Shown one piece after another: positions 36,213 through 47,969 of a stretch of 64,000 nt of DNA; position 1 is the first letter of the stretch; each line of letters opens with the position of its first letter. The notes beneath the pieces are model-generated. The model did no database searches. It worked only from the letters and a program-made list of their open reading frames with translations, and had not been told where the DNA came from. The position numbers and the translations under genes were made by a program. Source of the stretch: Candidatus Macondimonas diazotrophica (GTDB taxonomy: Bacteria > Pseudomonadota > Gammaproteobacteria > UBA5335). The stretch covers positions 1-64,000 of the forward strand of contig NZ_SRIO01000002.1 in the NCBI RefSeq assembly GCF_004684205.1, written 5' to 3'.

Positions 36213-37445
36213 ATGGGACTGACGGCGCGTTTGACAAGTTCATTTCACTATCTGAAGTTTTTCTTCCCCTTGTTTCTGGTCTCCCTGTCTCTGTACTCCC
36301 TTGTTCACGGGCTCACGCCAGGCTGGCATTTGCTTTGGGTCATTGGCGGTCTGGTTCTCCTCGAATTCGCGTTGGGCGAAACTGAATACAACCACGACTA
36401 TCAGCGACCCGCGGTTTTCGTGGCCATGATGTATGCGTATATCCTGCTGACTCTGATGTTGTATCTCGTATTCCTGTGGGTCCTGGCGTTCCATTTCCGC
36501 GGCACTGACCTCCTCGGTCTGGCGGATGCCGTCTATGCCCTGACGCATACGGACATGACCGAAGCACATCAAGGCAACAGCGTCGCCAGCCTGTTGTTCT
36601 ACACCCTCATGGTGGGAACCGTTGGCGGTGCCGGAGCGATTGGTCTTGGTCACGAGCTCAGTCACCGGACTCGGGAGCCCTTGGCGACATTCATCGCTCG
36701 AGTAGCCGGCATTCCCGCCGCATTCACCTATTACGCGATCGAGCACGGACCGGGTCACCACATCACGGTGGCCACTGATGATGATTCCAGTACCGCGCTG
36801 CGTGGGGAATCGCTGTACCGGTATTTCCTACGCACCATGCCCCGTGACTATCGCATGGCGTGGGATATCGAAACGGATCGCATGCGGCGGCTTGGGCTGA
36901 GTAAGTTTTCATGGAAAAACCGACTATTGCACGGCTGGGCTGCAGAAGCCGCGTTGTTCCTGGCTGTGACGTGGGTATCCGGCTTCATGGGCCTGCTGTT
37001 CTTCTCGCTGGCTGCTTTGTGGACGCACTTTGCCTACAAGCTCGCCACTTATGGACAGCACTACGGCATTACGCGCGTTCCGGGTTCGGAAGTTAAGCCG
37101 CATCACGCATGGGACTGCGCCAACCGGTTTGATTTCTGGCTATTGGCCGGAGGATCCCGTCATACCCATCACCATCTGGATGGTTCGGTGGAATTCTGGA
37201 ATCTCGAAAATATTCCCAATGCCCCCAGGCTGCGATTCGGCTATTTAGTGACGATTCTTGCAGGCACCATTCCCCCCCTGTGGTACAAGCTTTCGACGCC
37301 CCAGCTCATCGAATGGGATGAGAAGTGGGCCACGCCAGAGGAGCGGGAATTGGCTGATCGAGCGAATGCGAAAAGCGGCATTCCGGCCTTGGAGGCCAGA
37401 TCGCGTCAGGACGATGCTGCGATCCTTTATCCGGAATCGGCTTGA
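36213..37445 (+). CDS. AlkB/XylM-like membrane diiron oxygenase (alkane 1-monooxygenase family)
   Basis: A 410-residue membrane protein with about six hydrophobic helices and the eight-His pattern of this superfamily: GHELSH (147-151 HELSH), EHGPGHH (177-183), YGQHYG (280-285) and SRHTHHH (315-321). The text after box two (ITVAT...GESLYRYFLRT) resembles AlkB, which terminally hydroxylates alkanes. Boxes two to four differ from classical AlkB (EHNRGHH, NYxEHYG, LQRHSxHH), so the substrate is open: alkane, fatty acid or an aromatic methyl group. No rubredoxin or rubredoxin reductase gene is nearby. The start at 36213 has GGAGGG upstream. It is monocistronic, between rpoH and an intergenic gap. 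Confidence 0.8.
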   Translation: MGLTARLTSSFHYLKFFFPLFLVSLSLYSLVHGLTPGWHLLWVIGGLVLLEFALGETEYNHDYQRPAVFVAMMYAYILLTLMLYLVFLWVLAFHFRGTDLLGLADAVYALTHTDMTEAHQGNSVASLLFYTLMVGTVGGAGAIGLGHELSHRTREPLATFIARVAGIPAAFTYYAIEHGPGHHITVATDDDSSTALRGESLYRYFLRTMPRDYRMAWDIETDRMRRLGLSKFSWKNRLLHGWAAEAALFLAVTWVSGFMGLLFFSLAALWTHFAYKLATYGQHYGITRVPGSEVKPHHAWDCANRFDFWLLAGGSRHTHHHLDGSVEFWNLENIPNAPRLRFGYLVTILAGTIPPLWYKLSTPQLIEWDEKWATPEERELADRANAKSGIPALEARSRQDDAAILYPESA

Positions 37446-37751
37446 GTCTTCATCCATACCGGTGTATTCCCCTTCACCGCAGTGCTTTGCGGTGAGGGGG
37501 CTCGCGGTGTCCGTGATCTCTCCCCTGATTCTGGAATTGTGCAGTCGCAGTCCGCGCGTTTTGCGCTACCCACGTTGATCGCCCTGCCTTCGCTCGCTGT
37601 GCGCAGTCAAAACGGAGCGCAGGGGATCGGTCATCTCGGCTGCTGCTCGCCGTACCCAATCGATTATGGAGCGCCCATCGTGGCGGGCTCCATGGTCTGG
37701 CTGCGCCGCATCACTTAGAATCGATGCCAGAAATCTCACGGGTGATGGGTG
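37446..37751. other. Intergenic stretch with a stable hairpin and possible promoter
   Basis: No gene is seen. A strong hairpin at 37469-37499 (arms CCCCTTCACCGCA and TGCGGTGAGGGG, one bulged T) follows the oxygenase gene but lacks a T tract on either strand. TAGAAT at 37716-37721 may be a -10 element for the transpeptidase gene, without a clear -35. The rest shows no structure I can name. Confidence 0.45.
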
Positions 37752-38318
37752 ATGCGGGTCAAATTCTGGGTGTTGGTCTGTCTGGTGTCTCTGGTGTCCA
37801 TGACATGGACTGGATCGGTATGCGCTGATCAACCGCGAGCACGGTGGGTGTTGATCGATACACAGACGCATGCGCTGTCGGTCATGCACGATCAGGAGCC
37901 TGTCTGGACATTCAATGCGATCGCTCTAGGCCGGGGCGGGGTGACGCCATCCAAGGTCACCCGGGATCACAAAACACCGCTTGGCGAATTCCGCATCACC
38001 GAGGTCCGCAAAAGCGATCGCTTTCACATCTTCATCGGGCTGAGTTACCCGAACCCCGTCCATGCCAAAGCCGCGCACGAGGCTGGGCAGATCAGTGACG
38101 ACGAGTTTTGGGCGGTGCAGTACGCAACATTCCAAGGAATCCTGCCGCCTCAGAACACGCGTTTGGGTGGGCATATCGGCATCCATGGCGTCGGGCGTGG
38201 TGATCTGCGCATTCATCAACAATTCGATTGGACCCAAGGCTGTATCGCTCTGACCAATGAGCAAATTGAGCAACTTCAAAATCTGGTCCGGGTGGGCGAT
38301 CGTGTCGTGATCCAGTAA
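37752..38318 (+). CDS. Small exported L,D-transpeptidase-fold (YkuD) protein
   Basis: A 188-residue protein with a signal peptide (about 1-26, cut near VCA/D) and a YkuD domain: KTPLGEFRITEVRK, GLSYPNPVHAKAA, GGHIGIHGVG and the catalytic Cys in DWTQGCIALTNEQI. The usual (S/T)HGCxR is here TQGCIA, without the Arg. The short length and the YPNPVHAKAA segment resemble E. coli YafK (DpaA/LdtF), which cuts Lpp from peptidoglycan, as well as general transpeptidases. It lies 198 bases before an Lpp-like gene, which supports a role in wall tethering. Confidence 0.85.
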   Translation: MRVKFWVLVCLVSLVSMTWTGSVCADQPRARWVLIDTQTHALSVMHDQEPVWTFNAIALGRGGVTPSKVTRDHKTPLGEFRITEVRKSDRFHIFIGLSYPNPVHAKAAHEAGQISDDEFWAVQYATFQGILPPQNTRLGGHIGIHGVGRGDLRIHQQFDWTQGCIALTNEQIEQLQNLVRVGDRVVIQ

Positions 38319-38515
38319 GCCCGTGGCTTGTCTGAACTCGATCAAGAAACACACGTTGAACGCTTGAAAAACCGTGGTGAAAGCCCGACACTGTGCACGC
38401 GCTGGGCGACGGATTGACGGTCGCCGTCGGCGACGGACTTGGGGGTTTCCCAAATGTTCGATGCGCGTAATCCTGTTTTCATGAACCCGTTTGGATTTAT
38501 TCAGGAGAATTTTTT

Positions 38516-38803
38516 ATGCTGGCGAAGAAAGTTGCAGCTCCCTTGATCGTGGCCGTGGCGCTGGGTGGTGGTCTGGTTGGCTGCTCGAGCACTAAAGAAA
38601 AAGAAGCGATGAATGCCAAGTTGGACAGCATCGCTGCAGATGCGCAGGCTGCCGCTGCCGCTGCTGAATCCGCCAAGCGCGACGCTGCTGCTGCGGCCCG
38701 TTCTGCTGCGGAAGCCAAGGCCATGGCTGCTGATGCCAAGAGCACGGCTGAAGCCACCGATGAGAAGCTGAACCGGATGTTCAAGAAGTCCATGTATAAG
38801 TAA
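38516..38803 (+). CDS. Lpp/OprI-like alanine-zipper murein lipoprotein
   Basis: A 95-residue lipoprotein. The signal peptide ends in a lipobox (LVGC, Cys at about 23) and the mature part begins CSSTKEKE. The remainder is an alanine-rich heptad coiled coil (SIAADAQAAAAAAESAKRDA and on). The C-terminus is MFKKSMYK, with a final Lys as in Lpp, where this Lys is linked to peptidoglycan by L,D-transpeptidases. It resembles Pseudomonas OprI (83 residues). CAGGAGA precedes the ATG and a strong terminator follows, so it is monocistronic and probably abundant. Confidence 0.88.
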   Translation: MLAKKVAAPLIVAVALGGGLVGCSSTKEKEAMNAKLDSIAADAQAAAAAAESAKRDAAAAARSAAEAKAMAADAKSTAEATDEKLNRMFKKSMYK

Positions 38804-38846
38804 GTGCTGCGCATCTTCCCGATACGGAAGATCTGAAGCCTTCAAG

Positions 38847-38874
38847 AACCGCCGGCAAGCCCGGCGGTTTTTTT
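38847..38874 (+). terminator. Intrinsic terminator of the lipoprotein gene
   Basis: ACCGCCGG and CCGGCGGT arms with a CAAGC loop are followed by seven T residues. This is a classic rho-independent terminator 44 bases after the stop codon. Confidence 0.95.
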
Positions 38875-38953
38875 ATGGATTTTTCCGGCACCGCGTCCAG
38901 ATGAGAAGTCGGACGCGGGTTTCAATGATGGGGTGTGGGTTCGTCAGTCGAGT

Positions 38954-39997
38954 TCAGTCTTGATGTGCAAGCGTTGTATCTCCGCGGGCTTGCGGAGCTG
39001 GTGTCACTTGCTGCGCCGGGCCCGATGTGTTTTCGATGGAGATGACCCTCGGCACGCCGTCTGGAAAGCCGGCCATGTCCCGAACCAAGGCCCAACTGAT
39101 GCGAACCGGCTGGTTACCGACTGTCGACAGAATGGCTTGCATCGCCATTTCATAGAGGCGGTCTGCATTGGCGTTGGTTTCTTCCAGGGGCTCATGAACT
39201 TCCAAGTAAAGGGCACCGTCCAGCCATCCCACCTTCACCGGGTCATTGAGAATCTCGACCGAGGTTCCGACATCGACCCACTTGAACAGCTGCGCGACAT
39301 CCTCGGGGTACATGCGGACACAACCATGTGTTACCCGCATTCCAATGCCCCAGGGATTGTTCGTGCCATGGATCAGATAGCCGCTGAAGCCCAGGCGCAT
39401 GGCATGCTGACCTAAAGGATTGTCGGGTCCAGGCGGGACGATATCGGGCAGGATGTCGCCCCGCTCGGCATGTTCCTTCTTGATCGAAGCAGGTGGGTAC
39501 CAAGCCGGATCTTTGTCCTTGCGCACCACGCGGGTCATGCCGAGAGGGGTATTCCAATCCATTCGACCGATGCTGACCGGGTAGGTGATGACCTGGCGCC
39601 CCAAGGCTTTCGAAGCGGGCGGGAAATAATAGAGTCGCATCTCCGGAACATTGAGGATGATGCCTTCGCGCGGTCCGCGTGGCAGGATGAACTGCGTCGG
39701 CAGCAGGACGGGGGTACCGGCCCCGGGCAGCCATTTGTCGACCTGTGGATTGGCTTGGATGATTTCGTCATGGCCGAGACTGAAGCGTCGGGCAATGTCC
39801 AGTAGTGTGTCTTCATGCTGGGCGGGATACTGAAGCAGTTGCCCGACGACCGCGTTCTGTGGGGCCGGGAGCGGATAGCTGCGATATTCCGCCATGGCAA
39901 ACCCGTTCAGCATCAAGCCGATCACGCCCAGAAGCCTGACCGACCAGCGTAGCTTCCCGGATCGGGTGGCATGCCCGTGGAAACGTAAATGATTCAT
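38954..39997 (-). CDS. LysM-containing L,D-transpeptidase (ErfK/YbiS type)
   Basis: A 347-residue periplasmic protein with a hydrophobic signal (about 17-36, cut near AMA/E), a LysM peptidoglycan-binding domain (about 56-100, HEDTLLDIARRFSLGHDEIIQANP) and a YkuD domain whose active site is SGYLIHGTNNPWGIG then RVTHGCVRMYPEDV. Domain order and the YYFP segment fit the ErfK group, which in E. coli links Lpp to the wall. A C-terminal tail of about 90 residues follows. The start at 39997 is judged by the signal peptide; the open frame goes on to 40285 without homology. It is convergent with the Lpp-like gene. Confidence 0.9.
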   Translation of the reverse strand: MNHLRFHGHATRSGKLRWSVRLLGVIGLMLNGFAMAEYRSYPLPAPQNAVVGQLLQYPAQHEDTLLDIARRFSLGHDEIIQANPQVDKWLPGAGTPVLLPTQFILPRGPREGIILNVPEMRLYYFPPASKALGRQVITYPVSIGRMDWNTPLGMTRVVRKDKDPAWYPPASIKKEHAERGDILPDIVPPGPDNPLGQHAMRLGFSGYLIHGTNNPWGIGMRVTHGCVRMYPEDVAQLFKWVDVGTSVEILNDPVKVGWLDGALYLEVHEPLEETNANADRLYEMAMQAILSTVGNQPVRISWALVRDMAGFPDGVPRVISIENTSGPAQQVTPAPQARGDTTLAHQD

Positions 39998-43539
<3,542 letters not shown>

Positions 43540-43543
<4 letters not shown>

Positions 43544-44553
43544 AACTGTCTCCGGAAAAACTCTCAGCCGCTCTGGAGCAGGCTATGGCGCCGATTTATC
43601 TGGTGGGCGGCGATGAGCCCTTGCTGGTGGAAGAAGCGGCCGATACGGTTCGTGCCGCTGCGCGCCAAGCCGGATTCAATGAGCGTCGAGTGATGTTCGC
43701 CGAGCCCGGATTCGACTGGTCGGCCTTGGCGAGTGAATTGGCTTCGGGTTCCCTGTTTGGGGATCGTCGCTTGGTCGAACTGCGTGTTCCCGGCGGTAAG
43801 CCCGGTGAGATCGGGGCCCGATACCTGCAGACCTATGCCACCGACCCCGCACCCGATGTCGTACTCTTGGTGCTGTGCGGCATGCTGGATGCCTCGGCCC
43901 GAGGCAGCAAGTGGTATCAGGCGCTGGAACGGGCCGGAGTCGCGGTTCAGGTCTGGCCGGTGAGTGCCACCGAATTGCCGACCTGGATTCGGAGCCGCCT
44001 GGGCCGGCTTCGGCTGCGCATCGAACCCGAGGCCTTGGATCTGTTGGTCGACCGAACCGAGGGTAACCTGCTCGCAACGCATCAGGCATTGGCCCAGGTG
44101 GCCCTTCTGGCGGGGGGCGATCAGGTCGACGAGGCAACGGTGCTGGCGACCGTGGGACATCAGGCGCGATTTGACGTGCAGACATTGGCCGAGGCGGCGG
44201 TGGCCGGGAATGCACTGCGTGCCCGTCGTATCCTGTTCGGCTTGCGCGAGGAAGGGCTGGAAGCGCCCTTGTTGCTGTGGGCACTGATGCGCGAGTTGCG
44301 GTTGCTCGCTGGCTTGAGTAAGGATGGCGCATTGCCGGGCGGCTTGCCGCCGCAGCGTCGCCGTGCCCTGGAACAGGCGCGGCGACGGGCGCCACGCGAT
44401 CACTGGCGGCAGCTGCTGGTCGGCGGCGTGCGCCTCGATCTGCTCGCAAAGGGACTGATTCCCGGCGCATTGTGGACAGAATTGGTAGACTGGACGCATA
44501 GCATCGCCCGGCCTTACCGCCCCGAGAGGCTGGAAGCCGCAGCAGGACAGTGA
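43540..44553 (+). CDS. holA: DNA polymerase III delta subunit HolA
   Basis: A 337-residue clamp-loader subunit that opens the sliding clamp. The N-terminal domain begins [38 protein letters not shown], split here as the standard YLVxGDEPLL motif and its following helix. AAA+-like and C-terminal collar helices ([18 protein letters not shown]) follow. The start is a TTG overlapping the lptE stop, so initiation probably relies on coupling. Confidence 0.93.
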
Positions 44554-44555
44554 TC

Positions 44556-45833
44556 ATGAGTGCCTATCCGAAAGAACCTGATCTCAGCGCTTACATGCAA
44601 ACCGTGGGTCGCAACGCACGGCGAGCCAGTCGTGAGTTGGCCCGAGCCAGCACCGCGGTGAAGAACGCAGTGCTTCAGGCGCTGGCCGATGCAATGGCGC
44701 GCGACCGGGTTCGGCTGCTGGATGCCAATCGGGAGGATCTTGAGCATGCCCGGGCCGCGGGACTGGACTCGGCCTTGCTGGATCGGTTGACGCTGACCGA
44801 TGCAGGGATCGATGCCATGGCCGATGGGGTCCGACAGATCGCGGCGTTGCCCGATCCTGTGGGCGAAATTACCGACCTCAAGATGCAACCGTCGGGAATT
44901 CAGGTGGGCCGGATGCGCGTCCCCTTGGGCGTTGTCGGGATCATCTATGAGTCCCGGCCCAATGTAACCGCCGATGCCGCTGCCTTGTGCCTGAAATCGG
45001 GCAATGCCGTCATCCTGCGCGGCGGGTCCGAGGCATGGCGTTCCAACCAGGCTATTGCCGGTTGCCTGCGCGCGGCTCTGGTTCAGTCCGGCTTGCCCGA
45101 GACGGCGGCACAGGTGATCGAGACTACCGATCGCACGGCGGTGGGCCATCTCATCACCATGCCCGAGTGGGTGGACGTGATCGTACCGCGCGGCGGTCGC
45201 GGCCTCATCGAGCGGATCGCCGGCGAGGCGCGGGTGCCCGTGATCAAGCACCTGGACGGGGTCTGTCATGTCTATCTCGATGGGGCGGCCGATCCCGATA
45301 AGGCGATGCGCATCGCCATCAACGCCAAGACGCAGCGCTATGGGACCTGCAACACCATGGAAACGCTGCTGGTGGATGCCGCCGTCGCTGATCGGCTGTT
45401 GCCCGAACTGGGCCGCCGCTTCGAGCAGGCCGGTGTGGTCTTGCGGGGATGTTCGCGGGCCTGTGCGCTGGTGCCCGGCATGGAGGCCGCGACCGAGATG
45501 GATTGGACTGCCGAGTATCTGGCACCCATTTTGGCGGTGCGCGTCGTCGACGGACTTGATGCGGCCATCGACCACATCAACAGCTACGGATCGGGTCACA
45601 CCGACGCCATCGTCACACAGGACTACAGCCGCGCCCAGCGCTTTGTGCGCGAGGTGGATGCCAGTTCGGTTATGGTCAATGCCTCGACCCGATTCGCCGA
45701 CGGCTATGAATACGGTCTCGGCGCGGAGATCGGCATCAGTACCGACAAGTTCCATGCGCGTGGTCCGGTGGGTCTCGAGGGGCTGACCTCGCTCAAATGG
45801 GTGGTGTTGGGCGATGGTCACATCCGGACCTGA
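44556..45833 (+). CDS. proA: Gamma-glutamyl phosphate reductase
   Basis: A 425-residue NADPH-dependent reductase for proline synthesis. Family segments are [33 protein letters not shown], the catalytic Cys in [14 protein letters not shown], and [12 protein letters not shown]-like sequence near the end. AGGACA precedes the ATG at 44556. The place between holA and nadD is also known from pseudomonads. proB is not in the window. Confidence 0.96.
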   Translation: MSAYPKEPDLSAYMQTVGRNARRASRELARASTAVKNAVLQALADAMARDRVRLLDANREDLEHARAAGLDSALLDRLTLTDAGIDAMADGVRQIAALPDPVGEITDLKMQPSGIQVGRMRVPLGVVGIIYESRPNVTADAAALCLKSGNAVILRGGSEAWRSNQAIAGCLRAALVQSGLPETAAQVIETTDRTAVGHLITMPEWVDVIVPRGGRGLIERIAGEARVPVIKHLDGVCHVYLDGAADPDKAMRIAINAKTQRYGTCNTMETLLVDAAVADRLLPELGRRFEQAGVVLRGCSRACALVPGMEAATEMDWTAEYLAPILAVRVVDGLDAAIDHINSYGSGHTDAIVTQDYSRAQRFVREVDASSVMVNASTRFADGYEYGLGAEIGISTDKFHARGPVGLEGLTSLKWVVLGDGHIRT

Positions 45834-45839
45834 ATCCGC

Positions 45840-46478
45840 ATGATGGCACCGATCGGTCTTCTGGGTGGAACATTCGATCCGGTTCACTTGGGGCATATGC
45901 GCATTGCGCTGGAGGTCATGGAGGCACTGGCTTTCCAGGAGGTGCGTTTCATTCCAGCGGCGAGCCCGCCGCATCGCTCCGATCCGGCACTCGACGCGCA
46001 TGCGCGCGTACGCTTGCTGCGAGCAGCGATCGCCGATCAGCCAGGATTCACGCTCGACCTCCGGGAGCTGGAGCGGCCCGGGCCTTCCTATATGGTGGAT
46101 ACGTTGATCGACCTGCGCGGGGAGGTGGGCACCGAACAGCCTTTGTGTCTCATTCTGGGAATGGATGCGTTTTCGCTCTTGCCTTCATGGCACCGTTGGG
46201 AAGCGTTGGCCGAGCTGACCCACGTGGTGGTCGCGAGTCGCCCGGGTGGTGCCCAGCGGCCGGAAGGCGCCTGGTGGCGCGGCAGCGTCTTCATGAATCC
46301 GGAACAACTGCAAGCCACGCCGGCCGGGGGCGTTTATTTTCATCGCGTGACGGCCTTGGAGATTTCCGCTACCCGGTTGCGGCAACTCATCAACCAGGGA
46401 CAGAGTCCGCGCTACCTCGTCCCCGACGCAGTATGGCGCATGATCGACGAGGAACATTGGTATCAATTTCATGGATAG
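45840..46478 (+). CDS. nadD: Nicotinate-nucleotide adenylyltransferase NadD
   Basis: A 212-residue enzyme making deamido-NAD. The nucleotidyltransferase motif GGTFDPVHLGHMRIA is at about 8-22, LILGMDAFSLLPSWHRWEAL is central, and EISATRLRQLI is the C-terminal ISSTxxR-type motif. Two ATGs in tandem (45840, 45843) could start it. It overlaps rsfS by 8 bases. Confidence 0.96.
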   Translation: MMAPIGLLGGTFDPVHLGHMRIALEVMEALAFQEVRFIPAASPPHRSDPALDAHARVRLLRAAIADQPGFTLDLRELERPGPSYMVDTLIDLRGEVGTEQPLCLILGMDAFSLLPSWHRWEALAELTHVVVASRPGGAQRPEGAWWRGSVFMNPEQLQATPAGGVYFHRVTALEISATRLRQLINQGQSPRYLVPDAVWRMIDEEHWYQFHG

Positions 46479-46818
46479 TGAGCAACTTCAAACCCTGACG
46501 ATCGATGCGCTGGACGAAATCAAAGCCGTCGATGTGGTGGCGCTGGATGTGCGCCGATTGACCAGCATTGCCGACAGCATCGTCATTGCCAGCGGCACGT
46601 CCCAGCGGCATGTCCAATCGCTGGCCGACAATGTATTGCAGCGGGCCCGTGAGGCGGGAATCCGCCCGCTGGGTGTGGAGGGCGAGCAGACCGGGGACTG
46701 GGTGCTGGTCGACCTCGGCGATGTCATCGTGCATGTCATGCGGCCGGAAGTGCGGGATTTTTACAATCTCGAAAAGCTCTGGGATGTCGCGCCTCGTTCC
46801 GCGTCGGTCGAGGGTTGA
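46471..46818 (+). CDS. rsfS: Ribosome silencing factor RsfS
   Basis: A 115-residue protein of the Iojap/RsfS family with VVALDVRRLTSIADSIVIASGTSQRHVQSLAD, given here as the family's first half, and EGEQTGDWVLVDLGDVIVHVM in the second. It binds uL14 and blocks subunit joining under starvation. The nadD-rsfS-rlmH order is conserved. Confidence 0.95.
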   Translation: MDSEQLQTLTIDALDEIKAVDVVALDVRRLTSIADSIVIASGTSQRHVQSLADNVLQRAREAGIRPLGVEGEQTGDWVLVDLGDVIVHVMRPEVRDFYNLEKLWDVAPRSASVEG

Positions 46819-46827
46819 GCGGTTCCG

Positions 46828-47298
46828 GTGCAGTTGCGTCTGATCGCCGTGGGCCCGCGTCAGCCCGAGTGGGTCAACACGGCCTTTTGCGAATATAGTC
46901 GGCGCTTCCCTGGGGAGTGCCGGCTCGAACTCACCGAACTGGCGTTGGGGCCACGGGGCAAGGGGCGCGATCCTCAGCACGCCTTGGCCGTCGAATCGGA
47001 ACGGATGATCAAGGCCATTCCGTCGCACGCCTGGGTCGTCGCGCTCGATGAACGGGGCACGGCGTGGACCAGTCGCGAATTGGCGAGACGCCTCGAGGGC
47101 TGGATGAATTCCGGCCAGGACGTCGCGCTGTTGATGGGTGGCCCGGACGGCCTTTCAGCGGCTTGCAAAGCGCACGCGCGCGAACAATGGTCGCTCTCGG
47201 CACTCACTTTGCCACATGGCTTGGCCCGGGTCGTCGTCGCTGAGGCGCTTTATCGGGCGCACAGCCTATTGAAGGGTCATCCCTACCACCGCGACTGA
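46828..47298 (+). CDS. rlmH: 23S rRNA (pseudouridine1915-N3)-methyltransferase RlmH
   Basis: A 156-residue SPOUT methyltransferase with a GTG start (VQLRLIAVGPRQPEW). It has ERMIKAIPSHAWVVALDERG, the knotted-loop VALLMGGPDGLS and the C-terminal LPHGLARVVVAEALYRAHSL with HPYHRD, all diagnostic. It methylates pseudouridine in helix 69 of 23S rRNA. Confidence 0.97.
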   Translation: MQLRLIAVGPRQPEWVNTAFCEYSRRFPGECRLELTELALGPRGKGRDPQHALAVESERMIKAIPSHAWVVALDERGTAWTSRELARRLEGWMNSGQDVALLMGGPDGLSAACKAHAREQWSLSALTLPHGLARVVVAEALYRAHSLLKGHPYHRD

Positions 47299-47315
47299 TC
47301 ATTAGGATATTCCCC

Positions 47316-47969
47316 GTGTCAACGGATGACCCGGCCAGCATGAACCAGCCTCATCTCTACCTCGCGTCGACATCACCGCGGCGACGGGACCTTTTGGCCT
47401 TATTGCGAGTCTCCTACCAATGCGTCCGTATTTCAGTCGATGAAACGGCCAAGGCCGGGGAAATGCCCTTGGCCTATGTTCGGCGGTTGGCGCTGGCCAA
47501 GGCACACGCCGGTTGTCGCCAGCCCGGTGTAGGGACGTTGCCGGTTCTGGGCGCGGATACCGCAGTTGTGCTGGGTCGGCGGATCTTCGGGAAACCTGCC
47601 GATCGCGAAGACGGACTCGCCATGTTGGCAGCCTTATCGGGTCGCGAACACCGGGTTCTGACAGCCGTGGCCGTGGTGCGTCAAGATCAGGCCCGGGTAG
47701 TGGTGAGCGAGAGCCGCGTCACCATGGCCGAGATGAGCCCGGCCGAACGCGCGGCTTACTGGGACACCGGAGAGCCAGCTGACAAGGCAGGTGGTTACGC
47801 CGTTCAGGGGTTGGGCGCGGTATTCATCAGCCGGATTCGGGGCAGTCACTCCGGCATCATGGGATTGCCCTTGCGGGAAACAGCCCTCTTGCTGCAGTCC
47901 TTCTCTGTACCGGTTTTTCCTTGGGTCCATCCGCTTGAGGTTGGCGCCAAAACGGCAACAAGTCGATGA
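47316..47969 (+). CDS. maf: Maf-family nucleotide pyrophosphatase
   Basis: A Maf/Ham1-type protein of 217 residues if the GTG at 47316 (AGGA eight bases upstream) is used, or 209 from the ATG at 47340. LASTSPRRRDLL, LGADTAVVLGRRIFGKP and YWDTGEPADKAGGYAVQGLG define the family, which hydrolyses dTTP, UTP or modified bases. The gene overlaps rng by four bases, as in many relatives. Confidence 0.92.
   Translation: MSTDDPASMNQPHLYLASTSPRRRDLLALLRVSYQCVRISVDETAKAGEMPLAYVRRLALAKAHAGCRQPGVGTLPVLGADTAVVLGRRIFGKPADREDGLAMLAALSGREHRVLTAVAVVRQDQARVVVSESRVTMAEMSPAERAAYWDTGEPADKAGGYAVQGLGAVFISRIRGSHSGIMGLPLRETALLLQSFSVPVFPWVHPLEVGAKTATSR

Noticed and set aside
37469-37499. Terminator of the AlkB homologue
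   Set aside because: The stem is strong but no T tract follows on either strand, so it is described only as a hairpin.
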